Assembly: GCF_050436995.1 (NCBI RefSeq)
Contig: NC_134766.1
Location: 7,750,001-7,814,000, forward strand
Source: Anticarsia gemmatalis
Lineage: Eukaryota > Arthropoda > Insecta > Lepidoptera > Erebidae
DNA: 64,000 nucleotides
Reading direction: 5' to 3'
The position numbers and the translations under genes were made by a program. The notes beneath the pieces are model-generated. The model had not been told where the DNA came from, searched no databases, and worked only from the letters and a program-made list of their open reading frames with translations. Shown in pieces: positions 21,297 through 31,655 of this stretch (position 1 is the first letter of the stretch; each line of letters opens with the position of its first letter).

Positions 21297-21301
21297 ATGT
21301 A

Positions 21302-21516
21302 CTAGAGGCCGCTCGCGACTTTGTACGCGTGGAAACTCTTCCGGCGTATATCCCGATCCCTCGGGAACACCGGGATAAAAAGTAGCCTTTGTGTTATTCT
21401 GGGTTTTCAGCTACCCATATACCAAATTTCATTGTAATTGATTCCGTAGTATTTGCGTGAAAGAGTAACAAACATCCCTACATACTCGAAACTTTAACAT
21501 TTTTATTATTAGTAGG
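21302..21516 (-). mobile_element. Helitron-like element H2
   Basis: Opens CTAGAGGCCGCTCGCGACTT after an A. Its interior has GTGTTATTCTGGGTTTTCAG, and it closes TATTATTAGTAGG. Full-length and non-coding. Confidence 0.8.
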
Positions 21517-22104
21517 TTGTATATATTATCTGACATTAGAAAAACTAGCAGTAAACAAGGTTTATGTGACTCAAAACATACGTTAAAACTGCGTCGCAAA
21601 TTCATCTAAAATAAACACACATATACGTACAGCGTTAATTCAAATTCATACACCTTCCTCTAACATACAAGTAACTTTAAGATTGATTGATTAAGTAATA
21701 AGCCTTAGCAAGATTAACCGAGTTACGGAAGGTAGTCACTGAATAATCCGCGGTGTAAATAGGCTTTGAAACTTTGCTCATGTAGCTTTAGAGATTATTT
21801 TAGGAATAATGCTTTATCAGATTTAAGGAATCCTGGTTTTCAGAGTCGGTTTCGGTAATTTTACGTTATTAAATTTGTTAGTGTTTGTTATGCTTAGTTC
21901 TGCCCGTGACTTAGTCCGAGTTAAAATATTTTTGTTTTAAGAGTCGTTCGTATCGTGATAATCTATGCTATATGCGAGGTGTATATCTCTCAAATTCAGT
22001 TCAGTAGTATTAGTGTAAAGAGTAATCTCAATACATCTAAAACCCTAAACTGTCGTATTTACAATTAGTATTTTAGTAAAACTACAAAACGACCAATTTT
22101 ACAT
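21517..22104. other. Unassigned sequence
   Basis: Nothing convincing seen. Confidence 0.3.
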
Positions 22105-22200
22105 AGGTAAAATCACGCCCTTCTCACATAGGGCTAGAACAGAACAGCATTGAACAGAAAACTCCATTTGGTACAATCCTTACAAACTTTCCTTGACTTT
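22105..22200 (+). repeat. Repeat P, diverged
   Basis: AAATCACGCCCTTCTCACATAG, shortened by divergence, then CCATTTGGTACAATCCTTAC and AAACTTTCC. Class unknown. Confidence 0.45.
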
Positions 22201-22424
22201 CAAGCTTTCTAATTTATTGCAACAAACAGAGCGGATTGTAGCCAATTTGTAGTATCATATTTCTACAAAAATGTAGAATGTCCGTGAAAATTCATAATTG
22301 GTGTTGTTGTATCTCTTGTCAAATACATATTTCAACTGCTTTAGTATTTATTTTTAAACTTGCATGGACTATATTTCTGAAACTAACAGTTAGTGGTAAC
22401 TAGGTCAATAATAATAATACATAC

Positions 22425-22665
22425 ATAATATCACGTCGGTTATACCCGAAGGTGTAGAGTTGTACGACATACGCCCACGTTTGCCATTTGCAATTGCAGT
22501 CCCATGTAATCAGAGGCGCGCCTTGCCATTTACCGTAATCTAAATATATATAACTCAAAGGTGACTGACTGACATAGTGATCTATCAACGCACAGCCCAA
22601 ACCACTCGACCTACCTGCATGACAAATTGCAGTCAAATGCAGTAAATACTCTGACGTAGGCATCT
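22425..22665 (+). repeat. Interspersed repeat and Helitron H9 5' end
   Basis: 22430-22535 is a repeat with CCCGAAGGTGTAGAG and AGTCCCATGTAATC. It joins a Helitron-like left end, TCTAAATATATATAACTCAA (about 22540), with GACTGACATAGTGATC and CACAGCCCAAACCACTCG. The Helitron 3' end is missing. The long minus-strand ORF across this region is a by-product. Confidence 0.45.
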
Positions 22666-22675
22666 GCCTAAAAAA

Positions 22676-22756
22676 GCCCCGGTTTATTTTATATGAGTTT
22701 AAACGCTATTGAATAGATAATTAAACTACCGCTAATTGTACCTTAGAAACCGGGGG
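22676..22756. repeat. Palindromic repeat, GGTTTCTGAGGTAC family, left-truncated
   Basis: The right arm AAACTACCGCTAATTGTACC and TTAGAAACCGGG is intact; the left arm is reduced to CCCCGGTTTA. CCGCGGGTAAAAGCAAGT follows, resembling an H3 Helitron 3' end. Confidence 0.6.
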
Positions 22757-23750
22757 TAAGCCGCGGGTAAAAGCAAGTAATTCTATATTAAAGAATACCG
22801 TCAAATATATAATTACAGAAAAAAGGACCAAGTCTACGTATAAAGGTCTTTGAAAAGGGATCAGGTTTATTGAAAACCAACGATGCAAGGTTTAAAATAA
22901 TTTAGGCAGGCCGGATTTCAATATCGAAGATCCTCGCCAAGAAATGGAATTTCAGGGATTCGGCTTTCGCGATTCAAGAATTTCTTTTTATAGGATCTTA
23001 CCTATAAAAGGGACTGTCAATTTTACGACTTAGATTTTGTTTATTGTTAAATTAAGCGCTATTTTTAGCTTATGCTTAACCCATTTATTGTTCAATGGCA
23101 AGTCCCGTGGTTTTTTCCGGAAAGAAAAGGGTGAGACATTTAGTTTAACACGTTTCAAATTTATAAAGGAGTAACACACGTTTTGTCAATAACAAACAAA
23201 CTTAGAAGAGAGCTTTGGCATGCAACATTTCTCTGGAGTTAAATTAATAATTTCATAGTCCACTATATGAAGTCGTAGGCCGTAGCGAACGAAATTGTAA
23301 TTGTAATTGTACCTTGCAAACGGGGCTCTGTACTAAGTAGTTATTCTATACCTGCCAATAAAGCACAATTATCTCGCCGACCTGTGTCAGCAACTCTTTG
23401 TCGGCGGGCTAGTTGGCTAATGGAGTCTTAGTGGACGTAGACTGTGGGTTGTGGTGGCAGGTCAACGTTGCCGCCGGGTCCGTGACTTTAGTGTGCGTTG
23501 TGCTTTAGAAGGACAAAACTGGTGTAAGCTTACCCGAATGTCCGCCACGTGTAAGAGACAGTTGAAGTTAAAAATACCCTAGATTCGTATCATAATTTGA
23601 AATTCTTATACAATACGATGTAATCAACAATCTTGTCCCAGTAAATAAGAAGCAATTGCTTCCATTTGCTTCAGATTACCTAATGACAGCTATCCAATAG
23701 GTAACGTTAAGGATTCCTAGAAAATGACGACACGCTTACACGTGCCTTGT
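22757..23750. other. Unassigned, with a GC-rich patch at 23383-23545
   Basis: The stretch is AT-rich except for 23383-23545 (CCGACCTGTGTCAGC, GTTGCCGCCGGGTCC, CACGTGTAAGAGACAG). That patch has no long ORF and no family seen elsewhere here. It may be a piece of an element with no second copy in the window. Confidence 0.35.
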
Positions 23751-23754
23751 GAGG

Positions 23755-23940
23755 AGCTTATAGCCAGTGGCTTTCATCAATCTAAACAATTGCGGTCTTT
23801 CAATAGATGGCTGGCCTCATAGTGGTACTTGAATTGAATGTCTCCGTGCTTCAAAGGGTACGGAAAATGTCGTTCCCGGTTGTTGTCAATTAAGTTTACA
23901 ATCGTTAAGCCATGTCAAAGGTATTTCTGGCAGCTTGAAA
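23755..23940 (+). repeat. 5S-A SINE, partial
   Basis: Recognised by ATAGATGGCTGGCCTCATAG (box C region with a deletion), AATGTCTCCGTGCTTC and AATCGTTAAGCCATGTCAAA. Confidence 0.55.
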
Positions 23941-24045
23941 ACCTTGCATTCAGATAACACGCTCTATTAAGTTGTAGACATAGGCGACTGATATTTTTCT
24001 GCCTAAATTTGGAGGATGATATTGCTATAATGCATACGATTTTTA

Positions 24046-24347
24046 CGAGATCCGCAGGAGAACCAAAGTAACCGATATAGCCCTAAGAGTTGCGAAACTC
24101 AAGTGGCAGTGGGCAGGACACATAGCTCGCAGAACCGACGGCCGTTGGGGCAGAAAGGTTCTGGAGTGGCGACCACGAACCGGGAAACGTAGTGTTGGCA
24201 GGCCCCGCACAAGATGGACCGACGACCTGGTAAGGGTTGCCGGAGTCCGATGGATGAGGGCGGCCCAGGACCGGTCCTATTGGCGCTCGATGGGGGAGGC
24301 CTTTGTCCAGCAGTGGACGATTCCCGGCTGAGATGATGATGATGATG
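24046..24347 (+). mobile_element. 5'-truncated RTE-clade LINE with 12-bp TSD
   Basis: A 302-bp insertion bounded by identical duplications ATACGATTTTTA (24034-24045 and 24348-24359), ending in a short GAT microsatellite. Loss of the 5' end, a target duplication and a simple-repeat tail are usual for RTE-clade non-LTR retrotransposons. Confidence 0.9.
24047..24331 (+). CDS. C-terminal end of an RTE endonuclease-reverse transcriptase
   Basis: Ninety-four codons without a stop, ending at TGA. The frame has no ATG near its start because the element is 5'-truncated. It begins EIRRRTKVTDIALRVAKLKW, then AGHIARRTDGRW, KRSVGRPRTRWTDDLVRVAG and ends QDRSYWRSMGEAFVQQWTIPG shortened by its stop. This matches the conserved tail found after the reverse transcriptase domain in lepidopteran RTE proteins. 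The open frame suggests a young insertion. It is not expected to be translated in this context. An antisense ORF over the same bases is spurious. Confidence 0.82.
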   Translation, partial: EIRRRTKVTDIALRVAKLKWQWAGHIARRTDGRWGRKVLEWRPRTGKRSVGRPRTRWTDDLVRVAGVRWMRAAQDRSYWRSMGEAFVQQWTIPG

Positions 24348-24587
24348 ATACGATTTTTATTATTTTAATAATGTTTCCTTTGTCCGCTTGCCTTTTATAG
24401 GCTCGCGGATATAAAACTACCGAAACCATAGTCCAATAAATTGCAGCACTAACAGTTGGACCTCCAACAATCATTATCACATTTAAGACACACACAATAA
24501 ATTAATCAGAAACTTAATCTTTCGTTCTGAATCTATTTGTCAATTAACTTACAATAATTAGACAATTAGATCTCTCGGCATCTGCTA

Positions 24588-24665
24588 AGGGGCGCTGATC
24601 AGGTTTTCATACATAATTTCTCGATAGCTATCAGGTTGTCGATAGCTGAAAGTACTAGGGAATAG
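24588..24665. repeat. CAGTA MITE fragment
   Basis: GGGGCGCTGATCAGG core and TCAGGTTGTCGATAGC right side; left arm missing. Confidence 0.5.
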
Positions 24666-25159
24666 CCTTGTTGTTTACCAAATTAGTTTTAAAAGGGGTT
24701 TAGTAGATACTGCCTGAAAGATAACAAAGATCCATACATCCTGACAAACTTTAGGTAATAATATTAGTAGGATTATACGTAAAGGCACTACACAGCCGGC
24801 GGCACGCACGGCTGGCTTTTGGCGAATGCAGGAACAGGCACAAAGCTGTCAAGCGTAATTCCACTAGTGTGTCAGTTCAACCAAATACAATACTATCTAA
24901 GGAATGAACTGCCGGCTTACTCCTGACTGAATTGAACTTGAATTCGATTGAATCAGATTCGAGGTAATGTCAAATCCGACTCCGAAATTCCAAACTTTCG
25001 CATTATTAAACGCTGGTTGAAAGTGAAACTAAATTAATTGTTTGATTTAGAATATTTATTTTAAGCTAGTGTGTGATCACGCGTTAGTTTGGAATTTATC
25101 AATACGATTTGCCGTAAGCTCTGAGAATCCCGAATCATAAGAATTCGGAAGTAAGCCAC
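24666..25159. other. Unassigned sequence
   Basis: Moderately GC-rich at 24788-24860 (CACAGCCGGCGGCACGCACG) but without ORF or a second copy in the window. Confidence 0.3.
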
Positions 25160-25325
25160 CAGTACATCGATTTTCTACCACTATCGACTACCGACAACCG
25201 GCTAGCTATCGAAATTTTGACATTTAGAATTATAATACTGCTAAAATATTTCCTACGACGCCCGTCAGAGGCTCGATAACAGGTCGGTTGTCGGTAGTCG
25301 ATAGTTGTAGAGAATCGAGGTACTG
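25160..25325. repeat. CAGTA palindromic MITE, complete
   Basis: Left end CAGTACATCGATTTTCTACC and right end AGAGAATCGAGGTACTG. The inner arms ACTATCGACTACCGACAACC and GGTTGTCGGTAGTCGATAGT pair exactly. Confidence 0.78.
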
Positions 25326-25845
25326 TACTTGTTACCCAAGCGATACGCAGACATACTCAGGTAGTTATGTCGGTTGTCCTACAGCTGGCTGTGTGTGTAA
25401 GAACCTTTAAATAATGAAGATTTATCCATTACGTCATTTTGGTGAAAAACATTACAGATTGTACGGTTGATTTAACAACAGATTGTATGGATGAGTGCGT
25501 GTATTGTATGCGTAAAATTCCGATACACTGTAAGACGAGGAAAACAAACATGGGTCTTTGTACACATACATACAATATATTTTTAAATAAAAACAATACT
25601 TAAGTACAAAACCTAAACTAACTAAATCAATCGGCTATCATTGTGTATAGATGCAATTCTTTTTTAACTTGCGATGCAATTAATTTAGATTCCAGCAGCT
25701 GCAGCGGATGTTTTTTCTCTTTTTCTCAGAGGCCTCTTTCGTTAACTTTTAGTCCCCTCGATAGCAAGCTGTCTTTGACTATCCGTCTAGGAACATGTCG
25801 AGTCCCCCCATTTTCGATTTAGTATTTTCAATCACTATATCACTA
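25326..25845. other. Unassigned sequence
   Basis: An acceptor-like tract, TTTTTTCTCTTTTTCTCAG, ends at about 25729, followed by about 30 open codons, but no donor or known motif supports an exon. Confidence 0.25.
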
Positions 25846-25847
25846 GA

Positions 25848-26030
25848 TATCATAAAACGAAATCCCTTTGCCACGTTTGTCTATCTTTCTGTTCGCGATA
25901 TACTCAAAATCTAAACGGATTTCCATGCGGTTTACACTAATAAACAGAGTAATTTTCAAGAAAGCTTGCAATGTGTAATTTGTTAAGATTAACTCAGTGT
26001 AATCTGGGTGAAGCCGGGACGGGCCGCTAG
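25848..26030 (+). mobile_element. Helitron-like element H4
   Basis: Contains CACGTTTGTCTATCTTTCTG and ends AAGCCGGGACGGGCCGCTAG, followed by T. A relative lies at 60313-60527. The 5' boundary is uncertain. Confidence 0.55.
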
Positions 26031-26302
26031 TAACATACATACATTTATTTAATTCTACGACTATTATTCATTATGCATTCATCTAAATGTAATAGAAACT
26101 CAAACAAAAGTTTCTCGGTAATTCATAAGTAAATCTGGATATTTACTTTATAACAAAGTTTCAAGCTCACCTAAGCTTTAAAGGTCATAATAACATGTTA
26201 TATCACTCAGTAATAATTTCATAGCAAATTCTCTTCTCTACGGATAAGATAAAGAACAATATATTTCAGTAGTTAGAAATTATGAATACTTATGATACTT
26301 AG

Positions 26303-26452
26303 ATAGCTTTTGCCTGCGACTTTGTCCGCCTGAAAAATATTTCTCAAGATAAAGGTGTTCTCCAGGTTAATCATGGTTTTAAATTTTCTGAGTACTAAAC
26401 ATTTATATCCTCGGTAGTTTTTGCTCGAAAGACAAACATTCATACATACATA
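26303..26452 (-). mobile_element. Helitron-like H3 fragment
   Basis: ATAGCTTTTGCCTGCGACTT and TTGTCCGCC form a worn reverse-complement 3' end (CTAG changed to ATAG). GCTCGAAAGACAAACATTC marks the interior. Confidence 0.5.
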
Positions 26453-26609
26453 CAGCCAAAAAAAATCCGCACTTACCTAGCTAGGTGTTTGTTGCTATCT
26501 TAGCAAAACTATTGAATAGAGTAATATCCAATTATATGAATTTTTCTATATAAAAACCAAGCAAATAAAATAACCTAATAGTGAAAGCAGTTTTACATAC
26601 AAACATTGT

Positions 26610-26845
26610 ATCACCCCATTTTCAGTTGCAGGGACCAAAGAACGCCACTTGGTACGTTCCTTACAAACTTCCTTCGCCACATTCACATCTATACATAATA
26701 ATATAATATAGTCATACAGGATCGCCGGTTTCAGGTACCTCGCACCTGATCTTTTATCAAGACGTCGCCCATGTGATCTGTGTAGGTCTTTCTACAGCGT
26801 CCTCTACCGGCGATTTAATTTACATCTACGCAATAAATTTTTTCA
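26610..26845 (+). repeat. Repeat P, longest copy
   Basis: Runs from CAGGGACCAAAGAACGCCAC through CGTTCCTTACAAACTTCC to ATCGCCGGTTTCAGGTACC, AAGACGTCGCCCATGTGATC and CGTCCTCTACCGGCG. The last part shows that the family extends at least 230 bp. No pol III boxes or inverted ends were identified. Confidence 0.5.
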
Positions 26846-28599
26846 ACAATCTACATTCATTCATTCTCTCTACATGACAAACTTTCTAATAAAGATACAC
26901 ACGTAGACTATTTCTACGCCCTTCCTTAATGTTCAAATTATTTCCAAGGCTCAATTTCCTAATAGAATTTCCTGGTTTATTTGTATAACACAAATCAAAG
27001 TTGCCTTTACTCTGTTTCACTGGATTTACCTGTGGTGTATACCCTTGCAATCTACCGTGAAAATTTGTTACCAATAGATCCTTGTGTTGGTATAGTCGCT
27101 GATGGATGATCACGAATAATGTCCGTCATAGGATAGCTATAAATTATTTGAGCGTTAGTTAATAGCATTAGTACGGCTAAATTACTCAAATTTAACTCTT
27201 ATTTATGCATGAGACTTAATTGTAACTTAAAATTTTGTGTCGTTTTAATATGTTATTTGAGTACCTGTATTGTACTTAGAAATATTTATGACAGGTAATT
27301 TATATTCCGCTGTAAAGTTACTATTCTACGACACAAATTATAAAGTTTTGAAATGTCACCATTATAATCGATTGATACTAGCGAATGCGAAAGCTTGTAA
27401 ATTTTACAACGAAAGGACATGACTCGAAACATTTCACTCGACCAGAACAAATAGTAGACAAACGTATAAAATAGTAAGTATTGTATAAACAAGAGGCCAT
27501 TTTAATTTATAAAAAAATCTTTGACACAATATAATATAGCCCGATTTTCTTTGATTTTTGGCTGACGTAAAAATATACTATGCCAAGCCCTGTCAACTTC
27601 ATTGGGACCCAAGGTTGACCAGTAATTACAAAATCAACAGCCAACCCCTTTATTTGTCCTCTAATTACGTCTTTCAATGACATTTTCAATGAATTTCATT
27701 GCTTTTTATAAAGTTTTTTGCTTCAAAATCCATTAAACTGTCGCCACCTGTTTAATTCAAGATGAAAGATTAAAACATTGGTATTAAGTGTTAATTTTGC
27801 GGAAAATGTTGCCATAAATTGCGTGTGACGCCGGAAAATGTTGTCATTATAATAAATCTTATTGGATGTTTTACTTTTTTATAGACTTTGCACGCGATGA
27901 AGAAAATGTTTAACGATTTTGAACTGTACACAGTATTATATGCAACGCATCTGAAACGCGATTGAAAATTAAAGAAAATCTAAGAATCAAATTAAGAAAA
28001 AGTTATTGCAATAAAAATTATTGTTATTCATCACGCCTGTTATACTAGAAAGTGTTGGTAGAAATACATCTGTGTGTGAAATACATAGATCTGTGTTTTG
28101 CCATTTAGAGCGCAAAAGGATCGTCTCCTATTTTTACTTGTTATTACTGATGCAAATAGTGCATCAAGTGGTTTGCTCTTCTTGCTTGTTTATTGAAAAG
28201 TAGCGTGAGTGCAATTTATTACAATGTTTGTCAGCGTAAAGCTAGCAAATATTTAAATTGTATAGCAGGAAAAAGTAAGTTAAAAGGTATCTACGTGTTT
28301 GAAATGTTACTTTTCAGCCTGGATTTACTTTCTTGTGACTTGCGTGTAGACTCCTGCTTCAAAATTGGGGTTATACTTTTAATATTATAAACGGTTAATC
28401 TAGTAATATGTAATTAATTATATTAATAAGATTAATTAATAATATGTAAGTTATCTCTGAAACTATTCAACAAAACGTATTCCAAAAAAGATTTTCCTTT
28501 GCTAGCATTGTAGTTGATTGATGGGTGCTTTTATTCCGGGAAATCGTCGGGTTATTACGGGAAATGTTTACTATAATGTCGCAGACAGAAGTATAATAA
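26846..28599. other. Unassigned AT-rich sequence
   Basis: Nearly 1.8 kb with no recognised repeat and only short ORFs lacking motifs or splice context. Confidence 0.35.
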
Positions 28600-28806
28600 T
28601 CCTACTAATATTATAAATGCGACAGTTTGTGAGTATGTATGTATTTTTGTACGTATAGATGTTTGTTACTCCTTCACGCAAATACTAGGTACTGAATCGA
28701 TTACGATGTTGCTATGTAGGTAGCTGAAGACCCAGAATAACACATAGGCTACTTATTATCTCGGAGTTCCTGTTTCCACGCGGATGAAGTCGTGGGCGGC
28801 CTCTAG
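28600..28806 (+). mobile_element. Helitron-like element H2
   Basis: Begins TCCTACTAATATTATAAATG after an A and ends CGCGGATGAAGTCGTGGG, CGGCCTCTAG, before a T. Confidence 0.85.
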
Positions 28807-28858
28807 TGTTGGTATAAGTATAGTTGTTTCTTCAGGTTTCTTACATTTATTTAAGTTA

Positions 28859-29113
28859 TAGCTGACCCGCGCAACTTCGCTTGCGTCACCTAAGAGAATG
28901 GGTCAAAATTTTCCCCGTTTTTGTAACATTTTTCGTTGCTACTGCGCTCCATATGACAGTAGCGTGATGTTATATAGCCTATAGCCTTCCTCGATAAATG
29001 GGCTATCTAACACTGAAAGAATTTTTCAAATCGGACCAGTAGTTCCTGAGATTAGCGCGTCCAAACAAACAAACAAACAAACAAACTCTTCAGCTTTATA
29101 ATATTAGTATAGA
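28859..29113 (-). mobile_element. Helitron-like element H1
   Basis: Opens TAGCTGACCCGCGCAACTTC (terminal CTAG worn to ATAG) and closes ATAATATTAGTATAGA, before a T. It contains AAAC repeats near 29065. Confidence 0.82.
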
Positions 29114-29775
29114 TAACACGATATAATATTAGAGTTTCTGTTATTTCCATCATACTAGATTCATATTATGTATTATTTATTCTAGAAAATAAAATAATCC
29201 ATACTTAATTTTTTTATCTTATCTTTTGAATGGGAGTGATGGCCTATAGTTCGCTGACACTTAGATCATGTTGTTTCTTTGTTTTGCCCCTTTGCAGCCC
29301 CAAATGCTGTTAGGCACTGCATAGTTTTAAGGGTTCCGGAACCCTTCATGAGCGAGTCCTACTTGCAATTGGCCGGTTTGTTTATAATCCCTAATGTAAG
29401 CAGTTTCGAATGTTGGCAAAATTACATTTTCTTTGCTTATCAATAGAAGTAGCCAATGCTTATAAATATTCTGAATTGATAATTTGCTCCTTATAACATT
29501 CAATTCTAGTGACAGTATCGTGAAAATCTATTCAGCAATTACAGATATCAGCTGGAACAAAGTAACAGGTTAAAATTAAAATTTTAATGTATTTTGTCTG
29601 TTCCATAAATTGCACGTTGATACACGTTTCGTAAATAATCGTTATTTTTACATGACAAACACACTCCATTTTGATTTACAGTATAATCTAACAATGTCGT
29701 CAGCTGATCTACGCACCCGCCCACACAAGATTATCGTAACGAGACATTAATAGCACTAACGTATCAGTCAACAGA
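29114..29775. other. Mostly unassigned sequence
   Basis: 29325-29390 holds GGGTTCCGGAACCCTTC and GGCCGGTTTG, resembling a common lepidopteran repeat end also seen near 43670 (TTAGCCGGTTTTTT). Nothing else identified. Confidence 0.35.
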
Positions 29776-29777
29776 TA

Positions 29778-30918
29778 GTCCATTGAAATGTTACATGAGA
29801 TTTACATTTATTAGAGGACGCAATTTTATTTTTGGATCATGTAGGGGGGGTCAATAGAAGCTTAACTTGAAGTTTGTGGGGTCGCCACCCTTGTCCCCCG
29901 GCCGCCATCTTGGAAAAGGGGGTGGAAACACTTTTTTCGCTATATCTCGGAAACTATGCGTCTTACAATAAAATTGTAAATGCATAATTTGTAGCAAATT
30001 ATTTTGTCTACAAATATGTTTATAACTTTTTGCCCTAAATTAACAATTAAATAAGATATAAGCAAAAAAGTGCAATTTTTTTTATAATTATTTTCTTTAT
30101 TGCTCTATAATTTTTTTTAGCGACAGCCGCGCGGATGGATCTCTGAGGTTAAGCCACGCTTGCCGAGGTTATTTTGTGGATGGGTGACCATCTTACACAT
30201 ATCTAGTTTCGGAAGGCACGTTAAATTGTGGGTCCTGGCTGTCATTTTCGAAGATATTTGACAGTCGTTAACAGTACTCAGAAGCTTGAAAGTCTGACAA
30301 CCAGTCTTAACCAGGGGTATCGTTTTATATCCCAGGTAAATGGGTTGTGGAGGTCAGATAGGCAGTCGCTCCATGTAAAACACTAGTATTCAGCTGCATC
30401 TGGTGAGACTGGCAGCCGACTCCAACAAAGTTTGGAAAAAAGGCTAAGCTGATATGAATAAATGTAAAAAAATTAACTCAAACCAATCTTTTAGAGTATT
30501 TTTCGAGGAAAATCTTGCCATATATATATTTTTAATTTCATTAATTAGAAACTCAGTACCAGCGCTCCGAAATAGACCGAATATGGAAAGAAATTTTTTG
30601 TAAAAAAAATTTCACTATTTTGCTTATAACTTCTTTAATTGTTAATTTAGGACAAAAAGTTATGAGACATATTTGTAGGCAAAATAATTTGCTACAAATT
30701 ATGCATTTGCAATTTTATTGTTAGACCCATAGTTTCCGAGATATAGCGAAAAAAGTGTTTCTGCCCCCTTTTCCAAGATGGCGGCCGGGGGACAAGAGTG
30801 GCGACCCCACAAACTTCTAGTTAAGCTTCTATTGACCCCCCCTACATGTTCCAAAAATAAAATTGCGTCCTCTAAGAAATGCAATATTCGGCCCTCAAAT
30901 TGTAACATTTCAATGGAC
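29778..30918. mobile_element. Long-arm foldback DNA element with TA flanks
   Basis: Two arms of about 330 bp (29778-30105 and 30590-30918) are inverted copies with high identity. They begin GTCCATTGAAATGTTACA and end TGTAACATTTCAATGGAC, with TA on both outer sides. Shared inner motifs include GTCCCCCGGCCGCCATCTTG and TTTTTTCGCTATATCTCGGA. It has no transposase. The centre is occupied by a 5S-B SINE. A small relative lies at 39330-39512. Confidence 0.85.
30116..30475 (+). mobile_element. 5S-B SINE (5S rRNA-like head, different body)
   Basis: The head GGATCTCTGAGGTTAAGCC, shown in part, continues to TTTGTGGATGGGTGACCATC, again resembling 5S rRNA box A to box C. The body differs from 5S-A: TTGAAAGTCTGACAACCAG, GGTCAGATAGGCAGTCGCTC and CTGGTGAGACTGGCAGCCGA, and it ends near GCTAAGCTGATATGAATAA. 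It sits between the arms of the foldback element. Other pieces are at 38398 and 63925. Confidence 0.72.
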
Positions 30919-30979
30919 TAAGATAGCATTAATTGTAGCTTTTAGTACTTACTACACATTTGGGAAAACATTCATGCAT

Positions 30980-31096
30980 CAGTAGCTCCATTCTTTACTA
31001 CTATCGACTACCGACAACCGGCTAGCTATCGAAATTTTGACATTTAGATTGTAGTCGGTAGTCGGTAGTCGATAGTAGTAAAGAATGGAGCTACTG
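30980..31096. repeat. CAGTA MITE, 117-bp perfect hairpin form
   Basis: The left 36 bases, starting CAGTAGCTCCATTCTTTAC, are the exact reverse complement of the right 36 bases. The usual core with CAGCGCCTCTA is missing, so this is an internally deleted copy. Confidence 0.82.
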
Positions 31097-31272
31097 TAGC
31101 TCAATTCTCTATTACTATCGACTACCGACAACCGACCTGTCATCGAGAAATTTTGTATGAAAATTTGATCAGCGCCTCTAACGGGTGGCGTAGGAACTAT
31201 TTTGGCAGTACATTTTAATTGTCAAAGTTTCGATACTCGTCAGTAATACCGATCGTAGAGAATCGCGGTATA
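31094..31272. repeat. CAGTA MITE abutting the previous copy
   Basis: Begins CTGTAGCTCAATTCTCTATT, sharing the CTG with the end of the previous copy. Core GATCAGCGCCTCTAACGG, right end GTAGAGAATCGCGGTA. Confidence 0.75.
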
Positions 31273-31419
31273 GGTACGGCACGGCTTAAAAAATAAAGGT
31301 AATAGTAGACTAGAATTCTTTGGGGACTGACTGTTTTGGCCTAGATACGTGGTGACAGACAGTGAAGTCTCAACAATAGAGTCCCGTTTTCAGCTTTCAG
31401 GTTTGAATTTTCCGGTTTA

Positions 31420-31655
31420 AAGGTGCCCATAGCCAGATTGGTAAACGATCTGTGGGTTGAGCAAACCTTGACGCGGTTTCTCCATAGATGGGTGGCCGTA
31501 TAGTGAATTTTAAACTGGCTGTCTCCGTGCTTCGAAGGGCAAATAGTCGGTCCCGGTTGTTGTCAATTAATATAACATTGATTAAGCCACGTCAAAGGCC
31601 TTCGGGTGGTTTGAACAACTTCGACACGAGGTTGACCACTAATCATACGATAAGG
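31420..31655 (+). repeat. 5S-A SINE
   Basis: Contains ACGATCTGTGGGTTGAGCAA, CATAGATGGGTGGCCG (box C with one change), GGCTGTCTCCGTGCTTCG and CGGTTGTTGTCAATTAA. It ends ACCACTAATCATACGAT. Confidence 0.7.

Noticed and set aside
22400..22663. 87-residue minus ORF
   Set aside because: It spans two interspersed repeats in non-coding orientation.
24277..24495. 72-residue minus ORF
   Set aside because: Antisense to the RTE tail and its GAT repeat.
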